NCBI RefSeq assembly: GCF_004088395.1
Contig: NZ_CP035107.1
Span: forward strand, 632,501-696,500
Direction of reading: 5' to 3'
From: Ornithobacterium rhinotracheale
GTDB taxonomy: Bacteria > Bacteroidota > Bacteroidia > Flavobacteriales > Weeksellaceae
DNA: 64,000 bases
Both the position numbers and the translations under genes were made by a program. Shown here one piece after another: positions 8,071-16,367 of the stretch. Position 1 is the stretch's first letter; every line of letters begins with the position of its first letter. The notes under the pieces were generated by a model. It had not been told where the DNA came from and made no database searches. It was given only the letters and a program-made list of their open reading frames with translations.

Positions 8071-9384
8071 TTAATATTTAATCCATTTTAGCCATTCTTT
8101 GATGGATGGCTTTTTGCCATACATCAATATACCCACTCGGTAGATTTTTGCAGCAAACCAAACCATTAAAAATACGGAACCTATAAGTAATCCAATGGAA
8201 AGAAAAAGTTGCTCAGTCGGAACGCCAAAACTGATTCTAGCCATCATCGTAACGGGTGATGTGAATGGAATGATACTGAACCAATACCCCACAGGGCCGT
8301 CTGGATTTTCAAAAATACTTATCGAGCCATATAGACCAAGCATTAAAGGCAAAATCCCGAGCCACATAAATTGTTGTGTTTCGGTGTCGCTCTCCACCGA
8401 TGCCCCAATGGCGGCAAATAGCGAACTGTAAAATAAATAGCCAAAGAAGAAGTAAATAAAGAATACCGAAATAATCAATGGGATATTCATGTTCAGAATG
8501 GTGTGAATAATCTCCTTGATTTCGGAAAAATCCCCTACCTTAGTAGTCGTAGCCATATCTCCCAATTGCTGTGCAGGGGCAAAGAATGAATCAAGCAAAG
8601 CTGGAGACACCATTAAAAAAGCTAAAATCAAAGCAATCCAAATGGTGAATTGCGTTATAGCCACCAGCGTTGAGCCCAAGATTTTTCCCATCATTAGGTT
8701 AAAGGGTTTCACGCTTGAGATGATGATTTCTACCACACGGTTGTTTTTTTCCTCAATCACGCTACGCATTACACGCACGCCATACATCATGATAAACATA
8801 AATGTAGCATACATTAAAATCCCTGAAAATATGGATTTTACACCTTCTTGCATTTGGTCGGTACTTTTGCTTCCGTCGTCGGATTCTTGCGTTACAGCGA
8901 TTTTTACGCTCGCTTCGGCTTCGTCCAAATCTTGTGTAGTGATGCCTTTGCGTTTAAGATTGATTTCGGTAAGCGTTTTTTCGATTTTCTTTTCAATTGT
9001 AGGAATGAGCGAAACGCCTATGTTTTTATTTGAAATAAATTCAATGCCATTTTTTAAATTAGTAAAAGCACTGTCGGTTTTGGGGATAAATAAAATTCCC
9101 GTTAAAGATTTGGAAGTGAGAATGCTATCTTTTAAGCCATTAAACTCTTTGGGTGCATAAAAGGTGTATTGATTATGCTCATTGCTTTCAAAAGTTTTTT
9201 CAAAAAGCCCAGATTCGTCGATCACGGCAATGCGATTGGTTTCGTTGTTTGCCATGTTTAAAAATCCGATAACCAAGCCGAAAAGCACGATTAAAAACGG
9301 CATGGCAATCGTGAGAATGATAAAAGATTTTTTACGAACTTCAACTAGAAATTCTCGTTTTGTAACTAGCCAAATTTGTTTCAT
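8071..9384 (-). CDS. ABC-2 type exporter permease (NatB-like)
   Basis: A 437-residue membrane protein of the ABC2_membrane_3/NatB family. It has one N-terminal transmembrane helix after KREFLVEVRKKSF, a roughly 150-residue extracytoplasmic domain, then five helices in the second half (with SVIEEKNNRVVEII, the conserved 'EEK..R..E.L' coupling motif before helix two). Such permeases with their ATPase export sodium, antibiotics or other small molecules; the substrate is not evident. Its start overlaps the ATPase stop by 4 nt, so the two subunits are translationally coupled. Confidence 0.85.
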   Translation of the reverse strand: MKQIWLVTKREFLVEVRKKSFIILTIAMPFLIVLFGLVIGFLNMANNETNRIAVIDESGLFEKTFESNEHNQYTFYAPKEFNGLKDSILTSKSLTGILFIPKTDSAFTNLKNGIEFISNKNIGVSLIPTIEKKIEKTLTEINLKRKGITTQDLDEAEASVKIAVTQESDDGSKSTDQMQEGVKSIFSGILMYATFMFIMMYGVRVMRSVIEEKNNRVVEIIISSVKPFNLMMGKILGSTLVAITQFTIWIALILAFLMVSPALLDSFFAPAQQLGDMATTTKVGDFSEIKEIIHTILNMNIPLIISVFFIYFFFGYLFYSSLFAAIGASVESDTETQQFMWLGILPLMLGLYGSISIFENPDGPVGYWFSIIPFTSPVTMMARISFGVPTEQLFLSIGLLIGSVFLMVWFAAKIYRVGILMYGKKPSIKEWLKWIKY

Positions 9385-10295
9385 AGCGATTGATTTACAG
9401 CGTTTATAAATACTTCATTCATACTTGGTATAATTTCGGAATACTCCCCGACAATTCCTAGTGTGCAAAGTTCTTGCAAGAGTGTGTTGTCGCTTTGTTC
9501 TTTTCTAGTAGTAAAACTTGCATAAGCTTCGTTTTCAATTAAATCTATTATTTTGTGTTGTGCCTTAAAGTTTTGCCAAGCATCTGGCGAAGTGATTTGC
9601 AATCCGATTTTAAAATTTCCTTTTTTAAAGGAATTTCTCACCGATTGAATTTCCCCATCCAGCACCTTGTTGGATTTATTGATAAGAGCCACATAATCGC
9701 ACATTTCTTCTACACTTTCCATGCGGTGGGTCGAGAAAATAATGGTGGTGCCTTTTTCCTTTAATTCTAAAATTTCATCTCGAATGATGTTGGCATTCAC
9801 GGGATCAAATCCACTGAATGGCTCGTCAAAAATCAAAAGTTTTGGGTTATGCAATACGGTAACGATGAATTGAATTTTTTGCCCCATTCCTTTAGAAAGT
9901 TCAGAGAGTTTTTTATTCCACCAGCTGCCAATGTCTAGCTTATCAAACCAGTATTTGAGTTTTTGCTTGGCATCGTTTCTGGAAAGCCCTTTGAGCTGAG
10001 CGAGATAAATGGCTTGTTCGCCCACTTTCATATTTTTATACAATCCGCGTTCCTCTGGCATGTAGCCAATTGCAGAAATATGATTTGGGGCTAATTTTTT
10101 CCCATCGAGTATGATTTCGCCCGTGTCGGGCATTGTGATTTGGTTGATAATACGGATGAAAGTAGTTTTTCCAGCACCATTGGGACCCAGTAAGCCATAA
10201 ATTGATGCTTTAGGAATTTCTATGCTAAAATTGTTTAGAGCTACTTTATTGCCATATTTCTTGCTGATATTTTTTGCAATTAAAAGCGATTCCAT
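9381..10295 (-). CDS. ABC transporter ATP-binding subunit (NatA-like)
   Basis: A 304-residue ATPase with Walker A GPNGAGKTT, signature LSKGMGQKIQF, Walker B LLIFDEPFSGFDP and H-loop FSTHRM. The last 80 residues form the C-terminal extension (pfam DUF4162-like) seen in NatA-type exporters. It energises the permease encoded immediately downstream. A gap of about 46 nt separates it from the end of the deacetylase gene upstream on the same strand, with a terminator between, so the exporter pair is its own transcription unit. Confidence 0.9.
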   Translation of the reverse strand: MESLLIAKNISKKYGNKVALNNFSIEIPKASIYGLLGPNGAGKTTFIRIINQITMPDTGEIILDGKKLAPNHISAIGYMPEERGLYKNMKVGEQAIYLAQLKGLSRNDAKQKLKYWFDKLDIGSWWNKKLSELSKGMGQKIQFIVTVLHNPKLLIFDEPFSGFDPVNANIIRDEILELKEKGTTIIFSTHRMESVEEMCDYVALINKSNKVLDGEIQSVRNSFKKGNFKIGLQITSPDAWQNFKAQHKIIDLIENEAYASFTTRKEQSDNTLLQELCTLGIVGEYSEIIPSMNEVFINAVNQSL

Positions 10296-10327
10296 AGTTT
10301 GTTTTAATGATTGTTACAAATATAAAA

Positions 10328-10356
10328 AAAAGTCTGAAGTATTAATTCAGACTTTG
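10328..10356 (-). terminator. Terminator of the deacetylase gene
   Basis: Stem AGTCTGAA/TTCAGACT followed on the minus strand by a run of Ts. The hairpin contains the deacetylase stop codon. Confidence 0.72.
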
Positions 10357-11856
10357 ATTTTGTGTTGAAATATTATTTTCGCCTTTTATTGGTTTTCTAA
10401 ATCGGTAAGCATGCCCGTTTTTTAAATTTTGATCGGCAAGCAACTGAGCCACTGTTACAAAATGATACCCTTTAGCTTTTAAATTTTTAATCACCTCAGG
10501 AATGGCTTCTACCGTAGTTTTGTGGATGTCGTGCGCTAGCAGAATGGCGTTGGGTTCTGCTTTGCTCAATCGTTCTGCCACGATTTTAGAGTTTTTGATA
10601 CGCCAGTCCTCTGGATCGATGTTCCATAAGATAAAAGGTTTTTTTACCACTTTTTTTACCGTTGGGCTAATTGAACCATATGGCGGACGCAAATAGTCGG
10701 ATTTTTTTCCAATTAATTCTTCCAGCACTTCGTCTGTTTTGTCCACTTCTTCTTGCACTTTTGCTGCACTCAGTTTCTTTAAATCTTTGTGATCCCAAGT
10801 ATGGCTTTCAATTTCATGCCCTTCGCTATAAGCACGCTGAATTGTTTTTTGCTGCACTTGTGCCGATTTTCCAAGTACGAAAAATGTAGCTTTTACATTA
10901 TTTTCTTTTAAAATATCGAGCAATTGAGGTGTGTAATCAGATGGTCCATCGTCAAAAGTGAGTGCTACACAAGGCACTTTGCTACAATCTACGGCTACCT
11001 CTTCGGGTTGTTGAGGTAGATTTTCATCTTCCTCTTCCTCCTGCACAGGCTGATTGTTTACTAAATTTAAGAAAGAAGGTTTTAAATAAGTATCCATTTT
11101 AGCCTTAGGTAATTCAATAGAGATTTCGCCCATGTAGCCAGGTGCTACGGAATATTTATCAAAAATAAATTTCCAATCGCCATTTGGCAGCAGAATCATA
11201 GTTTTGTAGTTTTCGCCACTAGCTTCGGTTCCCTCTGCAATGCTTGGCAATAATCTTTCAAACATTTTTTCTTTGTCGGCATTAGGAATTTCTTTGTTGT
11301 TAAAGATTTTATTTTTAATCGTATCGCTTACAATTTGTTTAGCCTCTTCAGCAAAAGCTCTGAAATCGTTTATATTATTAAATACATTTTCGATTCTCAG
11401 TTTTTTCTTTTTGTTTAAATCATAGTAGTGTGTAAAGAATTGTTTGGTAGAATTGTTCCCGTAAGAAGCCTCTCGTTCGATCAAGAAAACAATTACATTG
11501 TCGTTATTTTGTAAAACTTCAAAATGTTGATTGAAATCAATCGGAGATGGATGAACAATGAGAGAATCCGCACCTTTATTTTCATTAGTTAATCTCTTAA
11601 ACTCAGTTTCAAAATCGTATACAAAATTATACTCATATTCGTTGATGAAAGGATAGCTTTTGGTTTCTGGATACGAAGCCAAGAAACGATAAGCGGCACT
11701 ATCATTTCCTATTTTGATTGTTTGTACTTGAATTTCATCTTGTTGAGCATCTTCTGCTTCAATTTTAGTGGAGGAAACAGCATCTTTGCCATTATTTTTA
11801 CAAGCGTAAAAAAAGATGGATAAGATACTGAATATAAATAATGTTTTTTTCATCAA
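10342..11856 (-). CDS. PdaC-like polysaccharide deacetylase lipoprotein
   Basis: A 504-residue protein. The N-terminus is a lipoprotein signal ending in the lipobox FFYAC, so the protein should be anchored in a membrane. Residues about 45 to 270 resemble the DUF4163/DUF3298 (RsiV-like) module. Residues about 290 to 480 are a NodB-type polysaccharide deacetylase with TFDDGPS (metal-binding Asp), SHTWDHKDL (metal-binding His pair), RPPYGS and LAHD. The same domain order occurs in Bacillus PdaC, which deacetylates peptidoglycan MurNAc. The substrate here is inferred, and could be peptidoglycan or another GlcNAc polymer. An acidic linker (EEEEDE) joins the two domains. Confidence 0.85.
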   Translation of the reverse strand: MMKKTLFIFSILSIFFYACKNNGKDAVSSTKIEAEDAQQDEIQVQTIKIGNDSAAYRFLASYPETKSYPFINEYEYNFVYDFETEFKRLTNENKGADSLIVHPSPIDFNQHFEVLQNNDNVIVFLIEREASYGNNSTKQFFTHYYDLNKKKKLRIENVFNNINDFRAFAEEAKQIVSDTIKNKIFNNKEIPNADKEKMFERLLPSIAEGTEASGENYKTMILLPNGDWKFIFDKYSVAPGYMGEISIELPKAKMDTYLKPSFLNLVNNQPVQEEEEDENLPQQPEEVAVDCSKVPCVALTFDDGPSDYTPQLLDILKENNVKATFFVLGKSAQVQQKTIQRAYSEGHEIESHTWDHKDLKKLSAAKVQEEVDKTDEVLEELIGKKSDYLRPPYGSISPTVKKVVKKPFILWNIDPEDWRIKNSKIVAERLSKAEPNAILLAHDIHKTTVEAIPEVIKNLKAKGYHFVTVAQLLADQNLKNGHAYRFRKPIKGENNISTQNQSLN

Positions 11857-12028
11857 TTTGTAAAATAAATATAAGGGTTGAATTTGGATGTTGTAAGTTA
11901 GGATTAAACAAGTGCCAAAATTAAGCCATTTTTCACATATTCAGGAAATACTTTTTCATAAAAAACTTTTTAGAATGAGTTAAAACAATATTTTTTTACG
12001 ATTGTTTTAATTCTAGCAAACAAATTGT

Positions 12029-12036
12029 TACCTTTG
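12029..12036 (+). promoter_or_regulatory. -7 promoter box ahead of the TPP riboswitch
   Basis: TACCTTTG matches TAnnTTTG and lies 16 nt before the riboswitch begins, so transcription would start just at its 5' edge. A TTG at 12002 is a few bases further away than the usual -33 spacing. The rest of the 11857 to 12028 gap is AT-rich, with nothing else recognised. Confidence 0.55.
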
Positions 12037-12051
12037 TCTCAATAAAATCAT

Positions 12052-12130
12052 AAAAGGGGTGCTTTCTGAAAATGTAGAAGGCTGAGATTATACTCTTAGA
12101 ACTTGGGCAGGTAATGCTGCCAAAGAATTA
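12052..12130 (+). promoter_or_regulatory. TPP (thi-box) riboswitch
   Basis: The conserved elements of the thiamine pyrophosphate riboswitch appear in order: GGGGTGC at the start of P1/P2, GGCTGAGA (the pyrimidine-sensor loop), CTCTTAGAACTTG (usual form CCTTTGAACCTG), then GGTAATGCTGCCAAAGAA (usual form GATAATGCCAGCGAAGG). It lies about 55 nt upstream of the TonB receptor start. I see no strong terminator hairpin between riboswitch and gene, so control of translation start is the likelier mechanism. Confidence 0.9.
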
Positions 12131-12185
12131 TCTTCAGGATTAAAAGTTGCACTCTTTTTATGCATAATGTTTAAAATGTTCAAAT

Positions 12186-14333
12186 ATGTATAAAAAGTTA
12201 TTCAGTTTAGTCAGTGTAGCCGCTTCATTATTAGCTACCGCGCAACAGAAAACGCAAGATACCATTGCCTTGTCAAGTGTACAAGCCGTTGCGAAATTAC
12301 CAATTACCAAGGAAGTTATAAGCAAAAAACAACTTCAGAAAAAGAATTTAGGGCAAGATATGCCCGTATTGCTTAAAAATGCAACCGCAGTAATCAGCAC
12401 CTCTGATGCGGGAACTGGTGTGGGATACACGGGAATGAGAATTAGAGGAATTTCTGCAGACCAAGTGAATGTAACCTTTAACGGGGTACCCGTAAACGAT
12501 AGCGAATCGCAAGGCGTGTTTTGGGTAGATTTTCCAGATGTCTCATCATCTACCGATGCTGTAGTGATCCAGCGTGGGGTAGGAACTTCTTCTAACGGTG
12601 CTGCTTCGTTTGGTGGAAGCATTAACCTTGATACCAATCGCCGTAGAACTCGAGCTTTTGGCGAATTAATGGGGGCTTATGGAAGCTTCAACACCCAAAA
12701 ATATATGCTGAGTGCAGGCACAGGAGATGTAGCCAATAAAAAATTGAATTTTGATGTGCGTGGCTCTTATGTAAAGTCTGATGGATATCGTGATAGAGCG
12801 ACGGCAGACCTTTATTCCGTAGGGTTTAATGCGAGATATATGCCTTCTGCTAATACGGAAATCCATTTATTAAACATTTTTGGGCACGAGAAAACTTACC
12901 AAGCTTGGGACGGAATTACCAAAAGTGAAGAAAAGAAATATGGTAGAACGTTTAATCCAGAGGGAGCTATTTACAATGCCGATTGGTCAAGTGTTATAGG
13001 CTATTATGACAACCATGTGGATAATTATGACCAAAACCATACGCATTTATATTGGAATCAGAAATATGCAAGCGGCTGGAATTCAAAATTTACAGCACAT
13101 TACACACGTGGAAAAGGCTACTACGAAAGCTACAAGCAAGATGCAAAACTTGCTAAAACTTATAAAGTAGGTCTCCCTGGTGTGAAAAAAGCAGATGCCA
13201 TTCGTAGAAAATGGCTAGATAACCATTTCTTTGGAGGAATTTTCAATATTGAAAATACTCAATTAGGCAATACTAAATTATATGCTGGCGTGGCAGCCAA
13301 TAAATATGTGGGCGATCACTACGGAGAAATTATCAAAGTAATTAAACACCCAGAATACAAGCAAAACGGCTATTATTACGAAAACGAAGCCAACAAAGTT
13401 GAAATTTCAGGATTTGTGAAATTCTTGCAAAAGATAGGAAAAGTTGATTTGTTTGGAGATGTTCAGATCCGAAACATTAACTATGATGGAAAATATAAAA
13501 ATGGAGGAGAAAACGATGCAGAAGACTTCCGTCCGTTTGATAAAAACTATAATTTTTTGAATCCAAAAGCAGGGATTACTTATAATATCAATAATTTTGA
13601 AAATGTGTATTTCTCGTATGGATTGACGCACCGTGAGCCTAAAAGAGCCGATATTTTAAACGCAATTGATGAAGGTACAGAAATTAAACCAGAAACTTTA
13701 CACGATTTTGAATTAGGATATAGAATTGAAAAACCTTATTTGAACTTAGGCGTAAATGCTTACTACATGAGATATAAAGATCAATTGGTTCTTTCAGGGA
13801 AATTAAACCAAGTAGGTGCTGCAATCAAAGAAAATGTAGGCGATAGCTACCGTGCAGGCTTGGAACTAGATTTTAAAACACCGATTGTGTATAAGCAATT
13901 AAATTTCTTCGGGAATTTGGCTTGGAGCGTAAACAAAAATATAGATTACAAAGAAATCGTGAATAAAAAAGTGAAAAACTTTGGCATCACCACTATTTCT
14001 TTCTCACCTAATATTGTGAGCTCTGTAGGTTTGGAATTTACACCAGTAAAGGATTTAAACTTTACTTTCGTGAACAAATATGTGTCTGAACAATATGTGA
14101 CCAATACACAAAACGAAAACTTAAAGCTAGATGCTTACAATGTTTCAGACCTTTCTGCCAATTATACCTTCAAATTGCAGGGACAAAAAAGCATTGAACT
14201 AATGGCGTTGGTAAACAATATTTTCAATGAAAAATATGCATCAAATGGTAGCAAAGATTGGTACGGAGACGATTTGAGATACTACCCACAAGCAGGCACC
14301 AACTTCTTGGCGGGACTAAAACTGAAATTCTAA
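12186..14333 (+). CDS. TonB-dependent outer membrane receptor, probable thiamine uptake
   Basis: A 715-residue protein with a signal peptide (LFSLVSVAASLLATA), an N-terminal plug domain (about 35 to 150, with GMRIRGISADQVNVTFNGVPVND and GTSSNGAASFGGSINL-type segments) and a 22-strand barrel ending in LKLKF, with the terminal phenylalanine needed for outer membrane insertion. The substrate is inferred from regulation: a TPP riboswitch directly upstream implies import of thiamine, its phosphates or a precursor. Energy would come from TonB/ExbBD, which are not encoded in this window. It stands alone between the riboswitch and a terminator, with no inner membrane partner such as PnuT next to it. 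Confidence 0.9.
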   Translation: MYKKLFSLVSVAASLLATAQQKTQDTIALSSVQAVAKLPITKEVISKKQLQKKNLGQDMPVLLKNATAVISTSDAGTGVGYTGMRIRGISADQVNVTFNGVPVNDSESQGVFWVDFPDVSSSTDAVVIQRGVGTSSNGAASFGGSINLDTNRRRTRAFGELMGAYGSFNTQKYMLSAGTGDVANKKLNFDVRGSYVKSDGYRDRATADLYSVGFNARYMPSANTEIHLLNIFGHEKTYQAWDGITKSEEKKYGRTFNPEGAIYNADWSSVIGYYDNHVDNYDQNHTHLYWNQKYASGWNSKFTAHYTRGKGYYESYKQDAKLAKTYKVGLPGVKKADAIRRKWLDNHFFGGIFNIENTQLGNTKLYAGVAANKYVGDHYGEIIKVIKHPEYKQNGYYYENEANKVEISGFVKFLQKIGKVDLFGDVQIRNINYDGKYKNGGENDAEDFRPFDKNYNFLNPKAGITYNINNFENVYFSYGLTHREPKRADILNAIDEGTEIKPETLHDFELGYRIEKPYLNLGVNAYYMRYKDQLVLSGKLNQVGAAIKENVGDSYRAGLELDFKTPIVYKQLNFFGNLAWSVNKNIDYKEIVNKKVKNFGITTISFSPNIVSSVGLEFTPVKDLNFTFVNKYVSEQYVTNTQNENLKLDAYNVSDLSANYTFKLQGQKSIELMALVNNIFNEKYASNGSKDWYGDDLRYYPQAGTNFLAGLKLKF

Positions 14334-14360
14334 TTATTCATTCTTTTTTTATGTTGTAAT

Positions 14361-14397
14361 GAAAGCCGTGAAAGAGGAAGCTCTCACGGCTTTTTTA
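14361..14397 (+). terminator. Terminator after the TonB receptor
   Basis: Stem AAAGCCGTGA/TCACGGCTTT with a purine-rich loop, followed by six Ts. Confidence 0.83.
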
Positions 14398-14422
14398 TGA
14401 CTTGAATGAATTAAAAAAATAA

Positions 14423-14848
14423 TTAATATTCAAAAATTTCTCTACCCGAAAAATGGAATTTAGCCTCAATTTTGGCATTTTCATTGCTGTCTGCACCATG
14501 CACAGCATTTGCCTGTTTGGAATCTGCATATTTCTTGCGAAGCGTTCCCTCTTCAGCTTCGGCAGGATCTGTTGCACCGATTAATTTTCGGAAATCTGCC
14601 ACGGCATTTTCTTTCTCTAAAACAGCGGCTACAATAGGTCCCGAAATCATGAAATTTACCAAATCATCAAAAAACGGACGATCTTTGTGCACGGCATAAA
14701 AATGTTGCGCGTCAGCACGGCTCAGCTGTGTAAGCCTCATTGCACGGATTTTAAAACCTGCATTCACGATATCGTTTAAAATCGCCCCGATGTATCCCTT
14801 TTTTACTGCATTGGGCTTAATCATTGTAAAGGTAAGATTGTTTTGCAT
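14423..14848 (-). CDS. ndk: Nucleoside diphosphate kinase
   Basis: A 141-residue housekeeping enzyme that transfers phosphate from ATP to NDPs. Diagnostic pieces are TMIKPNAV at the N-terminus, [11 protein letters not shown], and NAVHGADS, which contains the histidine that becomes phosphorylated. Length matches the family. The gene is monocistronic, with its 3' end facing the terminator of the TonB receptor gene. Confidence 0.95.
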   Translation of the reverse strand: MQNNLTFTMIKPNAVKKGYIGAILNDIVNAGFKIRAMRLTQLSRADAQHFYAVHKDRPFFDDLVNFMISGPIVAAVLEKENAVADFRKLIGATDPAEAEEGTLRKKYADSKQANAVHGADSNENAKIEAKFHFSGREIFEY

Positions 14849-14987
14849 GTGTTTAAATTTTTAGTTTTAAAAATAAATCTTTTGCCTAAAGATAGAAATA
14901 AATCTTAAAGAATCAATACGCTGAGTGCAAAATTTTAGCACAATAATTGCATTTTTCAAGGCAAAAAACATTAATTAAATAAAAAAA

Positions 14988-15023
14988 TAAGGGCAATTCA
15001 ATATTTTTTTGAATTGCCCTTTT
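14988..15023. terminator. Terminator between ndk and nhaC
   Basis: Twelve-bp stem AAGGGCAATTCA/TGAATTGCCCTT with a T-rich loop, preceded by As and followed by Ts. It lies just after the nhaC stop (minus strand). Confidence 0.82.
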
Positions 15024-15028
15024 GATTT

Positions 15029-16324
15029 TTAAGCCCTTTGCGTTTCAGATTTTTTAGAAATAAAGACTAAATAAACGCTCGTGACGATGAATAAAAATAG
15101 CAAATACCACACATTTTGAATCAAATCAAAATAGCTAAAATCTTTGTTTAAGCTTAAAATTAAAAGCACTTGCGCGCCATAGGGGATTATGCCCTGAAAG
15201 ATACAGCTATAAATGTCCATAAAAGAGGCAAGTTTTTTGGCATTGAGCTGGTAGGTATCTCTCAATTTTTGCACAAGCGGACTGGATATAATGATGGCTA
15301 CTGTATTATTAGCCACCGCAATATCTATCATTGATACAAGGCTCGCCACCACACCGTAGGCACGCCGGCGGTTGATAAATTTTTCGACACTGGTGAGCAG
15401 GTATTTAAGGCCGCCTTCTTTATTGACCATATGCCCAAGCCCTCCGATTAGTAGCGAGAGAATGAAAATCTCATTCATATTAGCAAAGCCTGTATAAATG
15501 TTTTTAGTAAAGGCAATTAGTGTAAAATAATTGAAGTAAAGCCCTATGCCTCCCGTTAAGAGGATGCCCAACACCAGCGCGCCGAAAACATGCATACCAT
15601 TTGCAGCCAAAAGAATTACCAGCGCATAAGGCAGCACATTGATGAAATCTACCCAATTGATAGAAGCGCCCTGCCCATCTATCTGAATATTTTGCCCCAA
15701 GAAGTAGAATACAATAATGCTACACACCGCAGCGGGAATGGCTAATTTTAGATTCTCCTTCATCTTATCAGCCATAGAGCATTCCATACTTTGGGTGGCG
15801 GCAATGGTGGTATCAGAGACCACCGAGAGGTTATCGCCAAACATAGCGCCACATAGCAACGAGCCAGCCAATATCGCAGGCTGAGCATCAGTCTGCGCCG
15901 CAAACCCAAGCGTGGTTCCGCCGAGTGCTGCAATGGCGCCCATCGAGGTGCCCGTGGCAGTGGCTACAATTGCCGAGATAATGAAAATCCCTACATATAG
16001 CCAGCCCGAGGGGAGAATGTTTAAAGTTAAATTCACTACGGAATTAAGCGCTCCAATTTCGCTTGTGAGTTGCGTGAAGGCTCCCGCCAGCAGATAAATC
16101 AAGCACATAGTAATGATGTTGCCATTGCCGCAGCCCTCCACAAATATGGCTACTTTCTCCTTAAAATTGCCTTTAAATAAAAGCAAGGCACTCATCACGC
16201 CCACCACCGCAGGAATGGGGGCAGGAATGGCGTAAAAATCTTCTAAAATGATACCGCTCCCCAAGAATAATGTGATGAACACAATGAATGGAAGGAGCGA
16301 TGTCCAGCTAAGTTTTTGTTTCAT
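15029..16324 (-). CDS. NhaC-family Na+/H+ antiporter
   Basis: A 431-residue membrane protein with about eleven hydrophobic helices. Motifs typical of the NhaC/ion transporter superfamily are GTSMGAIAALGGTTLG, GAMFGDNLSVVSDTTIAA, where the conserved GDN..P(V).SDTT segment forms the ion site, and a C-terminal repeat with VANNTVAIII. It should exchange sodium (or an organic acid) for protons at the inner membrane. It stands alone, upstream of ndk and downstream of uvrA on the same strand, with small gaps. Confidence 0.85.
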   Translation of the reverse strand: MKQKLSWTSLLPFIVFITLFLGSGIILEDFYAIPAPIPAVVGVMSALLLFKGNFKEKVAIFVEGCGNGNIITMCLIYLLAGAFTQLTSEIGALNSVVNLTLNILPSGWLYVGIFIISAIVATATGTSMGAIAALGGTTLGFAAQTDAQPAILAGSLLCGAMFGDNLSVVSDTTIAATQSMECSMADKMKENLKLAIPAAVCSIIVFYFLGQNIQIDGQGASINWVDFINVLPYALVILLAANGMHVFGALVLGILLTGGIGLYFNYFTLIAFTKNIYTGFANMNEIFILSLLIGGLGHMVNKEGGLKYLLTSVEKFINRRRAYGVVASLVSMIDIAVANNTVAIIISSPLVQKLRDTYQLNAKKLASFMDIYSCIFQGIIPYGAQVLLILSLNKDFSYFDLIQNVWYLLFLFIVTSVYLVFISKKSETQRA

Positions 16325-16367
16325 AAAAAAATAGGTTTTAGGTTTATAAATAGGTTTTAAATTAGGT

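Noticed and set aside
8516-9160. Plus-strand frame of 214 codons within the ABC permease gene
   Set aside because: Antisense shadow of a well-supported membrane protein; serine/isoleucine-rich with no motifs.
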